Made by a program: the position numbers and the translations under genes. DNA of 28,038 bases from an uncultured Chlamydiae bacterium (GTDB lineage Bacteria; Chlamydiota; Chlamydiia; Chlamydiales; CALBHK01), in the NCBI GenBank assembly GCA_937894565.1, contig CALBHK010000137.1, positions 1-28,038 of the forward strand. The letters run 5' to 3'. The notes under the pieces were generated by a model. It ran no database searches and was not told the origin of the DNA. It saw only the letters and a program-made list of their open reading frames with translations. Position 1 is the first letter of the stretch; every line of letters begins with the position of its first letter. Positions 1 through 7,375 of the stretch are shown piece after piece.

Positions 1-58
1 ACCCAGGCTATTATACAGCTTCCTGGGTGAAAAGAATTCGAATCTGGGTAATTCGAAG
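1..58. repeat. Inverted and direct repeats upstream of lpxA
   Basis: ACCCAGG at 1-7 is the reverse complement of CCTGGGT at 22-28, giving a 7-bp stem with a 14-nt loop. AATTCGAA occurs at 35-42 and again at 50-57, and CTGGGT precedes both copies. No T-tract follows, so this is not a convincing terminator. All three forward frames of bases 1-75 close with stops, and none gives a tail I recognise. In chlamydiae fabZ normally precedes lpxA, so a fabZ end or the fabZ-lpxA spacer is possible but not shown. Confidence 0.4.
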
Positions 59-97
59 ATTTTAAACAGGTTCTAAGTAAAAAATAATGAAGGTCTC

Positions 98-934
98 ATG
101 AGCATAAAAGAAAAAATACATCCAAGCACTGTCATTGCCAGCGGTGCAAAAATTGGCAAGAATGTAACAATTGGTCCTTATGCAGTGATAGGCGAGAATG
201 TGGTGCTTTGTGATGATGTGGTGATTCAAGGGCATGTCACTATTGTCGGAAATACGACAATAGGTGAGGGAACGATAGTTTTCCCCTATGCCAGCATTGG
301 AGCTCCTCCACAGGCTGTTCGTTATAAGGGAGAGTTTACAGAGGTCATCGTTGGTAAGCAGTGTCAAATACGCGAATTTGTGACTATTAACTCATCAGTT
401 GGCGAAGGAACGCGCGTTGAGATCGGCAATAATTGCTTCATTATGGCCTATTGCCATATCGCCCATAATAGTATTTTAGGCGATCACGTTGTCATGAGCA
501 ATAATGCAACACTTGCCGGACATGTGACGCTAGAGCATCATGCCATTATTGGAGGCATGACTCCTATTCATCAATTTGTGCGTGTAGGTGCTTATGCCAT
601 GGTGGGAGGTTTGAGCCGTGTGACTCACGATATCCCTCCTTATACAATAGGGGCTGGTATTCCGTGGAAATTTGGCGGCCTTAATTTAGTGGGTTTAAAA
701 AGAAATGGTTTTACTTTAGAAATCCGCAGCGAACTTTCTAAAGCTTTTCGTCTTTTGTATCGTTCTCAATTGCATCCGGAAGAAGCATTAGCAAGAATTG
801 AAAAAGAACTTCACCCGTATCCTGAAGTCTTGCACTGGCTGGATTTTTGCAAAAATTCTAAAAGAGGATTAATAGGTCTGCAAGGAGTTCATTCTTCTTG
901 CGATCAAGAGTTTTCCATGCTGGAAGATGAGTAA
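98..934 (+). CDS. lpxA: UDP-N-acetylglucosamine O-acyltransferase LpxA
   Basis: First enzyme of lipid A synthesis: it moves a 3-hydroxyacyl chain from acyl carrier protein to UDP-GlcNAc in the cytoplasm. The 278-aa protein is close to chlamydial LpxA length and somewhat longer than the E. coli form (262 aa). Residues 8-185 are hexapeptide repeats of a left-handed beta-helix (for example the run TIGPYAVIGENVVL). The catalytic His is H123 in the HIAHN motif, and HQFVRVGAY (158-166) is the family signature. The helical C-terminal part begins near 205. The start is ATG 98 after GAAGGT; an ATG at 88 hits a stop at once. The stop codon shares one base with the fmt start (TAATG), so the two are translationally coupled. 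Confidence 0.96.
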   Translation: MSIKEKIHPSTVIASGAKIGKNVTIGPYAVIGENVVLCDDVVIQGHVTIVGNTTIGEGTIVFPYASIGAPPQAVRYKGEFTEVIVGKQCQIREFVTINSSVGEGTRVEIGNNCFIMAYCHIAHNSILGDHVVMSNNATLAGHVTLEHHAIIGGMTPIHQFVRVGAYAMVGGLSRVTHDIPPYTIGAGIPWKFGGLNLVGLKRNGFTLEIRSELSKAFRLLYRSQLHPEEALARIEKELHPYPEVLHWLDFCKNSKRGLIGLQGVHSSCDQEFSMLEDE

Positions 935-1848
935 TGAAATTTATCTATTTCGGCACTCCTGATTTTGCTGCACGCATTTTGGGTGATTTGATCGATCATG
1001 GTTTTTTGCCGCAAGCTGTTGTGACAAATCCGGACCGTCCTAAAGGACGAACAGGAGTTTTACAGCCTACATCTGTCAAACAATTGCTATTGGATAAAAA
1101 AATCGATATTCCAATTTATCAGCCAGAAAAAGCCTCCTCAGAAGAATTTAGACAGACCTTAGAGCAATATCAAGCAGATCTTTTTGTTATCGTTGCCTAT
1201 GGCGAAATTATTAAACAACATGTTTTAGACATGCCTAAATATGGCTGTATTAATGTGCACGCCTCTCTTTTACCCAAATATAGGGGAGCAGCTCCTATTC
1301 AAAGGGCGATTATGGAAGGGGAAAAAGAGACGGGCGTTTCGATTATGTACCTTGTAAAAAAAATGGATGCAGGGGATGTGATTCTTCAAAAGAGCCTCCC
1401 AATAGATGAAACAGATACAGCTGGGGAAGTGGAACTTAAGCTTGCGGATTTAGGTTCTAAAGCTCTTCTAGAGCTGCTTCCTAAATTTGAAAAAGGAGAG
1501 GTGAAAGCTGTTGCTCAAGAGGAATCAAAGGTGACATTTGCGCCTAAATTGCATCATGAAGATGGCGAAATTTTTTGGAATGTGCCCGTTAAAACGGCTT
1601 TTGATCGTATTAGAGGGGTGACACCTCGACCAGGAGCCTGGTGCTGGGTATGGGTGAGGGGAGAAAAAAAGCGTTTAAAAATCCTTAAAGCGTGTAAAGT
1701 AGAACACGGAAGCGGTTTATTCATGCGAGCATTGGATGGAGCAATTGAACTCCTTGAAGTTCAATTGGAAGGTAAAAAAGCCATACAGGCAAGTGAATTT
1801 ATACGCGGCTTCCAGTTAGAAAACATCAGCTTTAAGGAGAGTGAATGA
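934..1848 (+). CDS. fmt: Methionyl-tRNA formyltransferase
   Basis: Formylates initiator Met-tRNA using 10-formyl-tetrahydrofolate, needed for normal bacterial initiation. The 304-aa protein has the N-terminal formyltransferase fold (about 1-190) and the C-terminal tRNA-binding domain (about 205-300). The signature HASLLPKYRGAAPIQ spans 109-123. The catalytic triad equivalents are N107, H109 and D146 (in MDAGDV). The start overlaps the lpxA stop by one base. Its own stop overlaps the next gene in an ATGA arrangement at 1845-1848. The lpxA-fmt pair is the standard chlamydial order, and nothing appears truncated. Confidence 0.96.
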   Translation: MKFIYFGTPDFAARILGDLIDHGFLPQAVVTNPDRPKGRTGVLQPTSVKQLLLDKKIDIPIYQPEKASSEEFRQTLEQYQADLFVIVAYGEIIKQHVLDMPKYGCINVHASLLPKYRGAAPIQRAIMEGEKETGVSIMYLVKKMDAGDVILQKSLPIDETDTAGEVELKLADLGSKALLELLPKFEKGEVKAVAQEESKVTFAPKLHHEDGEIFWNVPVKTAFDRIRGVTPRPGAWCWVWVRGEKKRLKILKACKVEHGSGLFMRALDGAIELLEVQLEGKKAIQASEFIRGFQLENISFKESE

Positions 1849-2390
1849 GTTTTGTTGCAGCTTTAGGGAGTGGTTTCTTTTCTGGATTATGCGTCTGGTT
1901 TTCTTCAGGAATTTCAAAAATAGATGAGAGGGTAGTGAAGGTTTTTGTAGCTGTTTATGGCTATTTAAGACAGCTTCTTTATTTTGGTTGGGGCGCAAAT
2001 GATTTACGGGTAGCAAAAGTAGAGCAAAATCAAAAAAGTGGCTTAGATAGGCTGATGGCGGGTTATATGCTGCTCATTTCAGGTGTAATAGGCGTAGTGC
2101 ATGAAACTCTCTGTCTGCTATCAAATCCTCCTGTTTGGAAAATTGTACTGATCTCAACGGGTAGTTTTTTCTTTTTTTTATCAAGCTGTCTTTATTTACA
2201 AAGAAATATAGAGAAATTTTCGAATGCTCAAGAGACTAAAATAAAAGTATCTGCCGTCATTGGAATTGGTGCTTCTGTTGCGTATCTAGGGGTTAGTTTT
2301 TTAGGGATTTTTGGGATTCAGGCTTTAGCCTTATCTATTATTTGTGCCATCGCAACTGTGTCGGGAATTGTGCAATTGTTGTTAGGATAG
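1845..2390 (+). CDS. Unknown membrane protein, 181 aa
   Basis: I do not recognise this protein. It starts at the ATG of an ATGA overlap with fmt, so it is probably translated from the fmt message. Visible features are a moderately hydrophobic N-terminus, membrane segments near residues 72-90 and 96-116, and a long hydrophobic stretch from about 133 to the C-terminus (181) that could form a hairpin of two helices. No signal peptide or catalytic motif is evident. The neighbouring 466-aa gene also has paired hydrophobic segments. Both lie between fmt and rplC, where Chlamydiaceae encode the inclusion membrane protein CT529/Cap1. A host-interacting inclusion membrane role is only a positional inference. 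Confidence 0.75.
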   Translation: MSFVAALGSGFFSGLCVWFSSGISKIDERVVKVFVAVYGYLRQLLYFGWGANDLRVAKVEQNQKSGLDRLMAGYMLLISGVIGVVHETLCLLSNPPVWKIVLISTGSFFFFLSSCLYLQRNIEKFSNAQETKIKVSAVIGIGASVAYLGVSFLGIFGIQALALSIICAIATVSGIVQLLLG

Positions 2391-2392
2391 GC

Positions 2393-2418
2393 GATAAAAA
2401 ATCATGATAAAAAATCAT
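2393..2418 (+). repeat. Tandem 13-bp repeat GATAAAAAATCAT
   Basis: GATAAAAAATCAT occurs twice head to tail at 2393-2405 and 2406-2418. The second copy also contains the small inverted repeat ATGAT/ATCAT around an A-tract. It lies about 70 bp upstream of the GTG start of the next gene, in a 96-nt spacer that also holds TATAAA at 2456-2461. It could be a regulator site or simple slippage; nothing decides between these. Confidence 0.55.
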
Positions 2419-2486
2419 AGTGCGATATTTTTAAATGTGCTAAAATTGCCTTGTTTATAAAAAATAACCGTTAATGTGAGGTTAAG

Positions 2487-3887
2487 GTGGATCTAAGCGT
2501 AGTGAATGTTTTTAGCGATCAGATGACTGTGACAACTATTGGTGGAAATCAAGATGATGGTTTTAAACGTATCAAGCATCTTAAGGGTTATATTGACGGT
2601 TTGTTTTTTAAAGTAAGCACAATTTTTAAAGAAGCCTTAACAGCAATTGGTAGTTCAAATCTCTTAGATAAAACTCTGGATAGAACTTTAAATGTAATAG
2701 ATGCTACCCGTATTTTTGGCGATATCGATTATGTGGTGAGTGGCAAAATTTTTGCTGATTCGGCGAAAGATATTTTAGAAGTGATCAAGCGTATCGTATT
2801 TACCGGAGTAGATGTTCTTAGTACTCTTTTATTTTTAGAATCTGCAAATGTGATCAGTTTGGCAGGCATTGCTTCTGCAATAGGAAAAATCCCTCTTGTA
2901 GGTTCAGCTCTTGTAGAGTTCGGCGCGGGCAGTTTTATTCAGATCAGTTTGATTGTAGGTGGTATCATTCAAGCAGTTCAAGATGTCCGCAAATTTCAAT
3001 TGCAAAATGAAGAGACTAAAAAAGAAGATAAGATGACTGCGAATGTTCTGGCATTCAAACTCATTAAAAATATAGCTGATGTAGCGATGCGTGTCTATTT
3101 AGTGATGGTAGGCTACCACATTTTGCTGCCTATTTTGACTATTATTTCGAAAGCAATTGGTTGTTTCTTTGATTATCAGGATCGCGTAGCAGATAAAGCA
3201 GTTCAAGGCGGTAATTTAACAGAAGCTCCAGCAAACACTCCTTTATCTATAATACAAAAAATCACCCGCGTTACAGCTCGAGCTTTTAACTCTTTGGATT
3301 TTAATAATAAAATGGCAAAATTAGGGATAGTTATTTTTGCTGTTGTTCCTAAACTAAGTGGCTTAGTGGCTCCTCTAAAAGGATTAAAGGCAACAATTGA
3401 TTTTGTAAATGTATTTAAGACCGTAGGAGAGATAAGCGATTCTCTCAAGAAGAAACTTTTAGAGAAAGTAAAAGCTATTATTGGTTTAGTAGCCGCTGTA
3501 TTAGAGAGCATTAGCTTTTTGGCAAACCATAGTCTTCTTGGCTTAGGGCGCATTTCAGGCAGTATAGGCTTTAATGTGCTTGGTTTAGTGGGCCGTTTAA
3601 GTTTGGTTGCCGTTAAAAATACTTTTATGATTGCTTTCCTCTCTATAGATGTGTGTCAAAGTGGATATAAATTGTACAGTGAGGCGAATTGTAAGGTGGA
3701 CCTCTTTTTGAAATGTTTAAATACTACTCTAAAAATTGGAGCGATCACTTTAGCTGGTGGAACACTTCTTTTTGCCGGCTTTGCAGCGACATCTGCATTC
3801 TTTGCTTTAAGTGTTTCTGCATGCGTGTTAGATCTTGTTCTCGCATTTAAAGATAAGGTCATAAAGGAAGAATACGTAGCGGTTTAA
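2487..3887 (+). CDS. Unknown highly hydrophobic protein, 466 aa (positional counterpart of CT529/Cap1)
   Basis: No family is recognised. The start is GTG 2487, preceded by GAGG at 2478-2481 with 5-nt spacing; the first internal ATG (2523) lacks such a site. Hydrophobic or small-residue-rich segments lie near residues 102-165, 188-225, 278-300, 328-348, 352-388 and 413-455. They are separated by Lys-rich stretches, for example around 171-183 and 318-330. The Gly/Ala-rich paired segments resemble the bilobed hydrophobic domains of chlamydial inclusion membrane proteins. The gene occupies the fmt-rplC interval where Chlamydia trachomatis has CT529 (Cap1). Homology to Cap1 is not demonstrated. 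It is followed 11 nt later by the SLBB-protein gene and 29 nt later by a terminator hairpin. Confidence 0.7.
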   Translation: MDLSVVNVFSDQMTVTTIGGNQDDGFKRIKHLKGYIDGLFFKVSTIFKEALTAIGSSNLLDKTLDRTLNVIDATRIFGDIDYVVSGKIFADSAKDILEVIKRIVFTGVDVLSTLLFLESANVISLAGIASAIGKIPLVGSALVEFGAGSFIQISLIVGGIIQAVQDVRKFQLQNEETKKEDKMTANVLAFKLIKNIADVAMRVYLVMVGYHILLPILTIISKAIGCFFDYQDRVADKAVQGGNLTEAPANTPLSIIQKITRVTARAFNSLDFNNKMAKLGIVIFAVVPKLSGLVAPLKGLKATIDFVNVFKTVGEISDSLKKKLLEKVKAIIGLVAAVLESISFLANHSLLGLGRISGSIGFNVLGLVGRLSLVAVKNTFMIAFLSIDVCQSGYKLYSEANCKVDLFLKCLNTTLKIGAITLAGGTLLFAGFAATSAFFALSVSACVLDLVLAFKDKVIKEEYVAV

Positions 3888-3898
3888 GTAGTACCAAT

Positions 3899-4258
3899 AT
3901 GAATTGGATTTCTGAAGCGTCCTCTGAAGAGGACGCTTTTTTATTAAAAGATCAAGTTCCTATTCATGAGTGGCTTGCTATTGTCACGCTTTCATTTTTA
4001 TTGATTTTGTATGCAAGTTATAGCTATTTCTATGAGCCGCTGCCTTCTATTATTCAAGAAGGCTTGCCCTATGTCACAGTCTATTTGGAAGGGGGAGTGG
4101 TTTCTCCTGGTTTTTTTACCGCTAAACGCGATACAACGCTCAGCGAGCTTTTATCTGAAATTCGTTGCAAAGAGGGAGTGCAGTGGGAGCGTCTCTCTCT
4201 GGATCGTGTACTTGTGGATCAAGAGCAGATCTATATTCCTTATAAGAAAAGTAAGTAA
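3899..4258 (+). CDS. Single-pass membrane protein with SLBB-like domain, 119 aa
   Basis: The protein has a short acidic N-terminus (1-20), one membrane helix at about 25-45 (WLAIVTLSFLLILYASYSYF), then an SLBB-like beta-grasp domain at about 57-115. That domain matches the pattern V-x-L-x-G-x-V-x-x-P-G (60-71), a TLSELL helix, and a terminal IYIPYK strand. SLBB domains occur in polysaccharide-export proteins and in the N-terminal part of ComEA, where they bind ligands outside the inner membrane. No helix-hairpin-helix follows, so this is not a full ComEA. No other ATG exists in frame; a later TTG start would cut the membrane helix. Codons 6-13 encode a perfect terminator hairpin (3916-3937), which is odd for a coding start. 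Confidence 0.72.
   Translation: MNWISEASSEEDAFLLKDQVPIHEWLAIVTLSFLLILYASYSYFYEPLPSIIQEGLPYVTVYLEGGVVSPGFFTAKRDTTLSELLSEIRCKEGVQWERLSLDRVLVDQEQIYIPYKKSK
3916..3942 (+). terminator. Intrinsic terminator inside the start of the SLBB gene
   Basis: AGCGTCCTCT at 3916-3925 and AGAGGACGCT at 3928-3937 are exact reverse complements. They form a GC-rich stem (9 bp with a UGAA loop, or 10 bp on paper), followed by a run of T to 3942. It lies 29 nt after the stop of the 466-aa gene, a normal place for its terminator, yet inside the next reading frame. Confidence 0.8.
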
Positions 4259-4291
4259 TTTCATTATCTTTTGATTTTTTTTCGAAAATTG

Positions 4292-4320
4292 TTGTCTAAA
4301 AAAAGGCGGCCTGATATGCT
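4292..4320 (+). promoter_or_regulatory. Sigma70-type promoter of the ribosomal cluster
   Basis: TTGTCT (4292-4297) and TATGCT (4315-4320) are separated by exactly 17 bp, and the -10 is preceded by TGA. The expected transcript start is about 4327. It lies in the spacer before rplC and fits transcription of the whole cluster. This is a sequence match only. Confidence 0.6.
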
Positions 4321-4326
4321 CTAGTC

Positions 4327-4507
4327 TTCTGAGTTCGGAACACTCTTTGTTTAGCATAAGCTAAGCTAGCTGCTAAAATCGACATCTTTCTTAAGATGTC
4401 CTCATTAACGGCTAGTAAAAAGTGTGTATCGAGAGATGTTGTAACAAACTAAATATACAAATAGGTGGCGACACCTATTTAATGTAAACCGTGTAAAGGA
4501 TTTGCAT
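4327..4507 (+). promoter_or_regulatory. Structured 5' leader of the rplC operon
   Basis: Three stem-loops can be drawn in the roughly 180-nt leader. The first is TTTAGC (4350-4355) with GCTAAA (4372-4377), plus an inner AGCT/AGCT stem. The second is GACATCTT (4381-4388) with AAGATGTC (4393-4400), loop TCTT. The third is AATAGGTG (4460-4467) with CACCTATT (4472-4479), closed by a GCGA (GNRA) tetraloop. AAAGGA at 4495-4500 is the ribosome site for rplC. Ribosomal operons are often controlled by their own protein binding the leader, but the ligand here is unknown. Confidence 0.5.
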
Positions 4508-5209
4508 ATGGCACTCAAGTTAAAGGGTAAGAAACGCGGACTCACGCTCATGGGTAAGAAACGCGGAATGGTACAACTATTCGATGAAAAAGGGAATCGT
4601 GTGGTTTGTACAGTGATCGAGGCTGAGCCCAATGTTGTCACGCAAATAAAGACAAAAGAAAGCGACGGCTACAATGCTCTACAGGTGGGTTTTGAAAAAG
4701 TGAAAGCTAATGACCCGCGTACAGTAGAAAAAAGAATAAAAAAACCTTTGATGGGGCACTTCCAAAAAGCAGGTGTTGATCCAAGACGTCATCTGATTGA
4801 ATGCCGTATTGATAATGTAGAAGATTATCAAGTCGGTCAAGAAATTAACGTGGCCGCCTTTACTGCGATCGTTCACGTGGATGTCACAGCGCGATCTAAG
4901 GGAAAAGGTTATCAAGGGGTAATGAAGAAAGATAATTATGCCGGCGGTCCAGCTGCGCACGGTTCTGGATTTCATCGTCATGCAGGTTCCACGGGTTGTC
5001 GTACAACTCCAGGTCGATGTATGAAGGGAAGTCCAAGAGCCAGCCAAATGGGCGGTTATCGTGAAACTATGCAAAATCTACGTGTATTTATGGTTGTTGA
5101 AGCAGACAACTTGATTATCGTCGAAGGTCAAGTCCCAGGTCCAAAAGGTGGGGTTGTTCTTTTAAGAGAAGCAGTTAAGAAACCTTCACAGAACAAAGCA
5201 GCGAAATAG
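4508..5209 (+). CDS. rplC: Ribosomal protein L3
   Basis: Large-subunit protein that binds early to the 3' region of 23S rRNA and reaches toward the peptidyl transferase centre. The central loop GSGFHRHAG...TTPGRCMKG...ASQMGG is the L3 signature. The Gln that PrmB methylates in E. coli is not present at the matching place. I choose ATG 4508, giving 233 aa, because AAAGGA lies 7 nt upstream; a TTG at 4502 is in frame but worse placed. The N-terminus carries GKKRG twice, 9 residues apart. The canonical L3 start corresponds to the second copy (ATG 4550), which has no ribosome site. It is the first gene of the cluster; rpsJ is absent, as in Chlamydia. Confidence 0.97.
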   Translation: MALKLKGKKRGLTLMGKKRGMVQLFDEKGNRVVCTVIEAEPNVVTQIKTKESDGYNALQVGFEKVKANDPRTVEKRIKKPLMGHFQKAGVDPRRHLIECRIDNVEDYQVGQEINVAAFTAIVHVDVTARSKGKGYQGVMKKDNYAGGPAAHGSGFHRHAGSTGCRTTPGRCMKGSPRASQMGGYRETMQNLRVFMVVEADNLIIVEGQVPGPKGGVVLLREAVKKPSQNKAAK

Positions 5210-5218
5210 GAGATTAAA

Positions 5219-5890
5219 GTGGCTACACTTAAAAAATACAATCTTACAGGTCAGCAAATTGGATCTACAGAGGTCAGCGATGAGTTTATCGATTTCGATG
5301 TGAGCGGTCAGATGCTGAAAGACTATCTGGTTGCTATTAGAAATAATGCTCGTCAATGGTCTGCGAGTACCAAGACACGTAAAGAAGTCGCTCACACAAC
5401 TAAAAAGTGCTATAAGCAAAAAGGCACTGGAAATGCGCGTCATAGTGACTTAGTCGCTCCTCAGTATCGAGGGGGTGGTATCGCTCATGGTCCTAAACCA
5501 AAATTTGATGTCAATACCAGAATTAATAAAAAAGAGAAGAGAGCTGCCATTCGTTATTTGATCGCTCATTTAATGCATCAGAATTCTGTGATTCTTATTG
5601 ATGAGACATCAGTTGAAGCGCCTAAAACAAAAATCATTTCTCATTTTTTGAGTAAAGTGGGAGTTAAAGGAAGAGTTCTCTTTTTGGGAGAAGGTAATTA
5701 CTCTGAAGTAGATGGGAAGTCATTCAGTGTTCATACGCCTCAACATGAGAACTTCAGACTCAGTTTGCGTAATATTCCTAAAGTGGAATTCAAACTGGCT
5801 CGTAATATTAGTGGTCAAGATGTCGCTCTTGCTAAAACAATTGTCATGACACCGGCCGCATTAGAAGAAATCATTGAATGGTTGAGCTAG
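5219..5890 (+). CDS. rplD: Ribosomal protein L4
   Basis: Binds 23S rRNA domain I and lines the exit tunnel through its extended loop. That loop is visible as KGTGNARHSDL...YRGGGIAHGPKP around residues 68-100. The length of 223 aa is normal. The start is GTG 5219 after GGAG with 7-nt spacing. In E. coli, L4 is also the repressor of the S10 operon, acting on the operon leader. Here L4 is the second gene behind a structured leader, so a similar feedback loop is possible but unproven. The spacing to rplC is 9 nt and to rplW 10 nt. Confidence 0.96.
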   Translation: MATLKKYNLTGQQIGSTEVSDEFIDFDVSGQMLKDYLVAIRNNARQWSASTKTRKEVAHTTKKCYKQKGTGNARHSDLVAPQYRGGGIAHGPKPKFDVNTRINKKEKRAAIRYLIAHLMHQNSVILIDETSVEAPKTKIISHFLSKVGVKGRVLFLGEGNYSEVDGKSFSVHTPQHENFRLSLRNIPKVEFKLARNISGQDVALAKTIVMTPAALEEIIEWLS

Positions 5891-5900
5891 GGAGTAAGCA

Positions 5901-6242
5901 ATGACACAAAAAGATCCACATACTGTTGTCTATAGAAGACACATAACAGAAAAAGCTTTGGTACTTCAGGGATTGCATAAAGCAAAAGGTCCTCGTTCGC
6001 TTCAGCGTTGCGATGAGCCAAAATATGTCTTTATTGTGCATCCAAAAGCGACAAAGATAGAAATAGCAAAAGCAATTGAACAAATTTATAGTGATAAAGC
6101 TGTTAAAGTTGTTAAAGTCAACACGATTCAGGTAAAGAGCAAGCCAACTCGAAGCACTCGTTTCCGTACAAAAGGAAGAAAGAGCGCTTTTAAAAAGGCT
6201 ATTGTGACTTTGCGCAACACTGACCAACTTGATGAGATATAA
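5901..6242 (+). CDS. rplW: Ribosomal protein L23
   Basis: Sits at the tunnel exit and forms the docking site for trigger factor and signal recognition particle. The 113-aa protein begins with the family pattern around RRHITEKALVLQ. It contains KYVFIVHPKATKIEIAKAIE (about 49-68) followed by VKVVKVNT, the alpha/beta core, and a basic C-terminal strand region. Start ATG 5901 has GGGAG 6 nt upstream. It lies in the conserved L3-L4-L23-L2 order. Confidence 0.95.
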   Translation: MTQKDPHTVVYRRHITEKALVLQGLHKAKGPRSLQRCDEPKYVFIVHPKATKIEIAKAIEQIYSDKAVKVVKVNTIQVKSKPTRSTRFRTKGRKSAFKKAIVTLRNTDQLDEI

Positions 6243-6257
6243 GAGGAGTGAACGCAT

Positions 6258-7097
6258 ATGTTGAAAAAATTTAAACCACGTACGCCTGGAACGCGCCAGC
6301 TCCTTCTTCCAAAGAATAAAAAGCTGACAAAACGCAATCCGATTACTAACAAGCGTACTAAGCCACAGAAAAATCTTCTCTTGGTGAAGACAAAGACAAA
6401 TGGCCGCAATAACATGGGGCACATTACTTGTCGTCATCGAGGTGGAGGACATAAACGTAAATATCGTATCGTCGATTTTAAACGTGATAAAATTGATATT
6501 CCAGCAAAAGTTGCCTCTATCGAGTATGATCCAAATCGTACAGCTTATATTGCGTTGCTTCATTATGTAGATGGTGAAAAGCGTTATATTTTAGCTCCTA
6601 ATGGTTTGGAAGTTGGAGATACTGTACAGACAAGTGCAAAGCCTCCTTACAACGTAGGCTGCTGCATGAGGATGAAAGATATGCCTTTGGGTTCGGTGAT
6701 TCATAACATTGAGACTGTAATGGGGAAAGGTGGATCGATGGTACGATCAGCCGGAACTTCAGCTCAGTTAATGGCTCGCAGCGACGGCAAAGCGACAATT
6801 CGTATGCCATCAAGTGAAATGCGTACTGTGAGTGAAGAATGTTATGCGACGCTCGGATCTGTTTCGAAGCCCGAGCATAGTCTAACCTCTTATGGTAAAG
6901 CGGGTAGAATGCGTTGGTTAGGAATTCGTCCGACTGTTCGAGGAACAGCGATGAACCCAGTTGACCACCCGCACGGGGGAGGAGAGGGTAAGAACTCCGG
7001 AGGAATACCTAAAACTCCTTGGGGCGTTCCTACAAAAGGCAAACGCACTCGTTCGCATAAAAAGTCGAACAAACATCTTGTTCAGAGAAGGAAGTAA
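6258..7097 (+). CDS. rplB: Ribosomal protein L2
   Basis: Highly conserved protein required for subunit association and peptidyl transferase activity. The 279-aa chain has the OB-type N-terminal domain with NNMGHITCRHRGGGHKRKYR (about 52-71), the SH3-like domain, and the C-terminal NPVDHPHGGGEG motif carrying the conserved histidines. It ends in a basic tail. ATG 6258 follows GAGGAG at slightly long spacing. No anomalies are seen. The stop is 6 nt before rpsS. Confidence 0.97.
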   Translation: MLKKFKPRTPGTRQLLLPKNKKLTKRNPITNKRTKPQKNLLLVKTKTNGRNNMGHITCRHRGGGHKRKYRIVDFKRDKIDIPAKVASIEYDPNRTAYIALLHYVDGEKRYILAPNGLEVGDTVQTSAKPPYNVGCCMRMKDMPLGSVIHNIETVMGKGGSMVRSAGTSAQLMARSDGKATIRMPSSEMRTVSEECYATLGSVSKPEHSLTSYGKAGRMRWLGIRPTVRGTAMNPVDHPHGGGEGKNSGGIPKTPWGVPTKGKRTRSHKKSNKHLVQRRK

Positions 7098-7103
7098 TCA
7101 GAT

Positions 7104-7370
7104 ATGGGCAGATCATTAAAAAAAGGGCCGTATGTGCCGCACCACTTGAAGAAAAAAGTGGAAAAAATGAATCAAGCTAAGGAAGCAAAGACCATTAAAA
7201 CATGGGCGCGTGGTTCAATGATCACACCTGAAATGGTTAATCATACCTTTGCTGTTCACAATGGAAAAGAGCACATCGACGTCTTTGTGACAGATAACAT
7301 GGTTGGTCACAAATTAGGTGAGTTCTCTCCCACAAGAAAGTTTAAAGGCCATGTATCAACTAAAGGGTAG
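7104..7370 (+). CDS. rpsS: Ribosomal protein S19
   Basis: Small-subunit head protein that partners S13 near the A site. The 88-aa sequence has the family start MGRSLKKGPYVPHHL. It ends with VGHKLGEFSPTRKFKGHVST, the classic S19 C-terminal block. The ribosome site overlaps the end of rplB (AAGGAAG). The gap to rplV is 5 nt. Confidence 0.96.
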   Translation: MGRSLKKGPYVPHHLKKKVEKMNQAKEAKTIKTWARGSMITPEMVNHTFAVHNGKEHIDVFVTDNMVGHKLGEFSPTRKFKGHVSTKG

Positions 7371-7375
7371 AATAA

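Noticed and set aside
1..75. Tail of fabZ before lpxA
   Set aside because: None of the three frames gives a recognisable FabZ end, so no gene is called.
62..367. 101-aa minus-strand ORF
   Set aside because: It lies antisense to lpxA with no family signal; a shadow.
4011..4274. 87-aa ORF overlapping the SLBB gene
   Set aside because: It is in another frame, Cys/Ser-rich nonsense, and the SLBB frame has a recognisable domain.
4502..4507. TTG start for rplC two codons upstream
   Set aside because: ATG 4508 is better spaced from AAAGGA.
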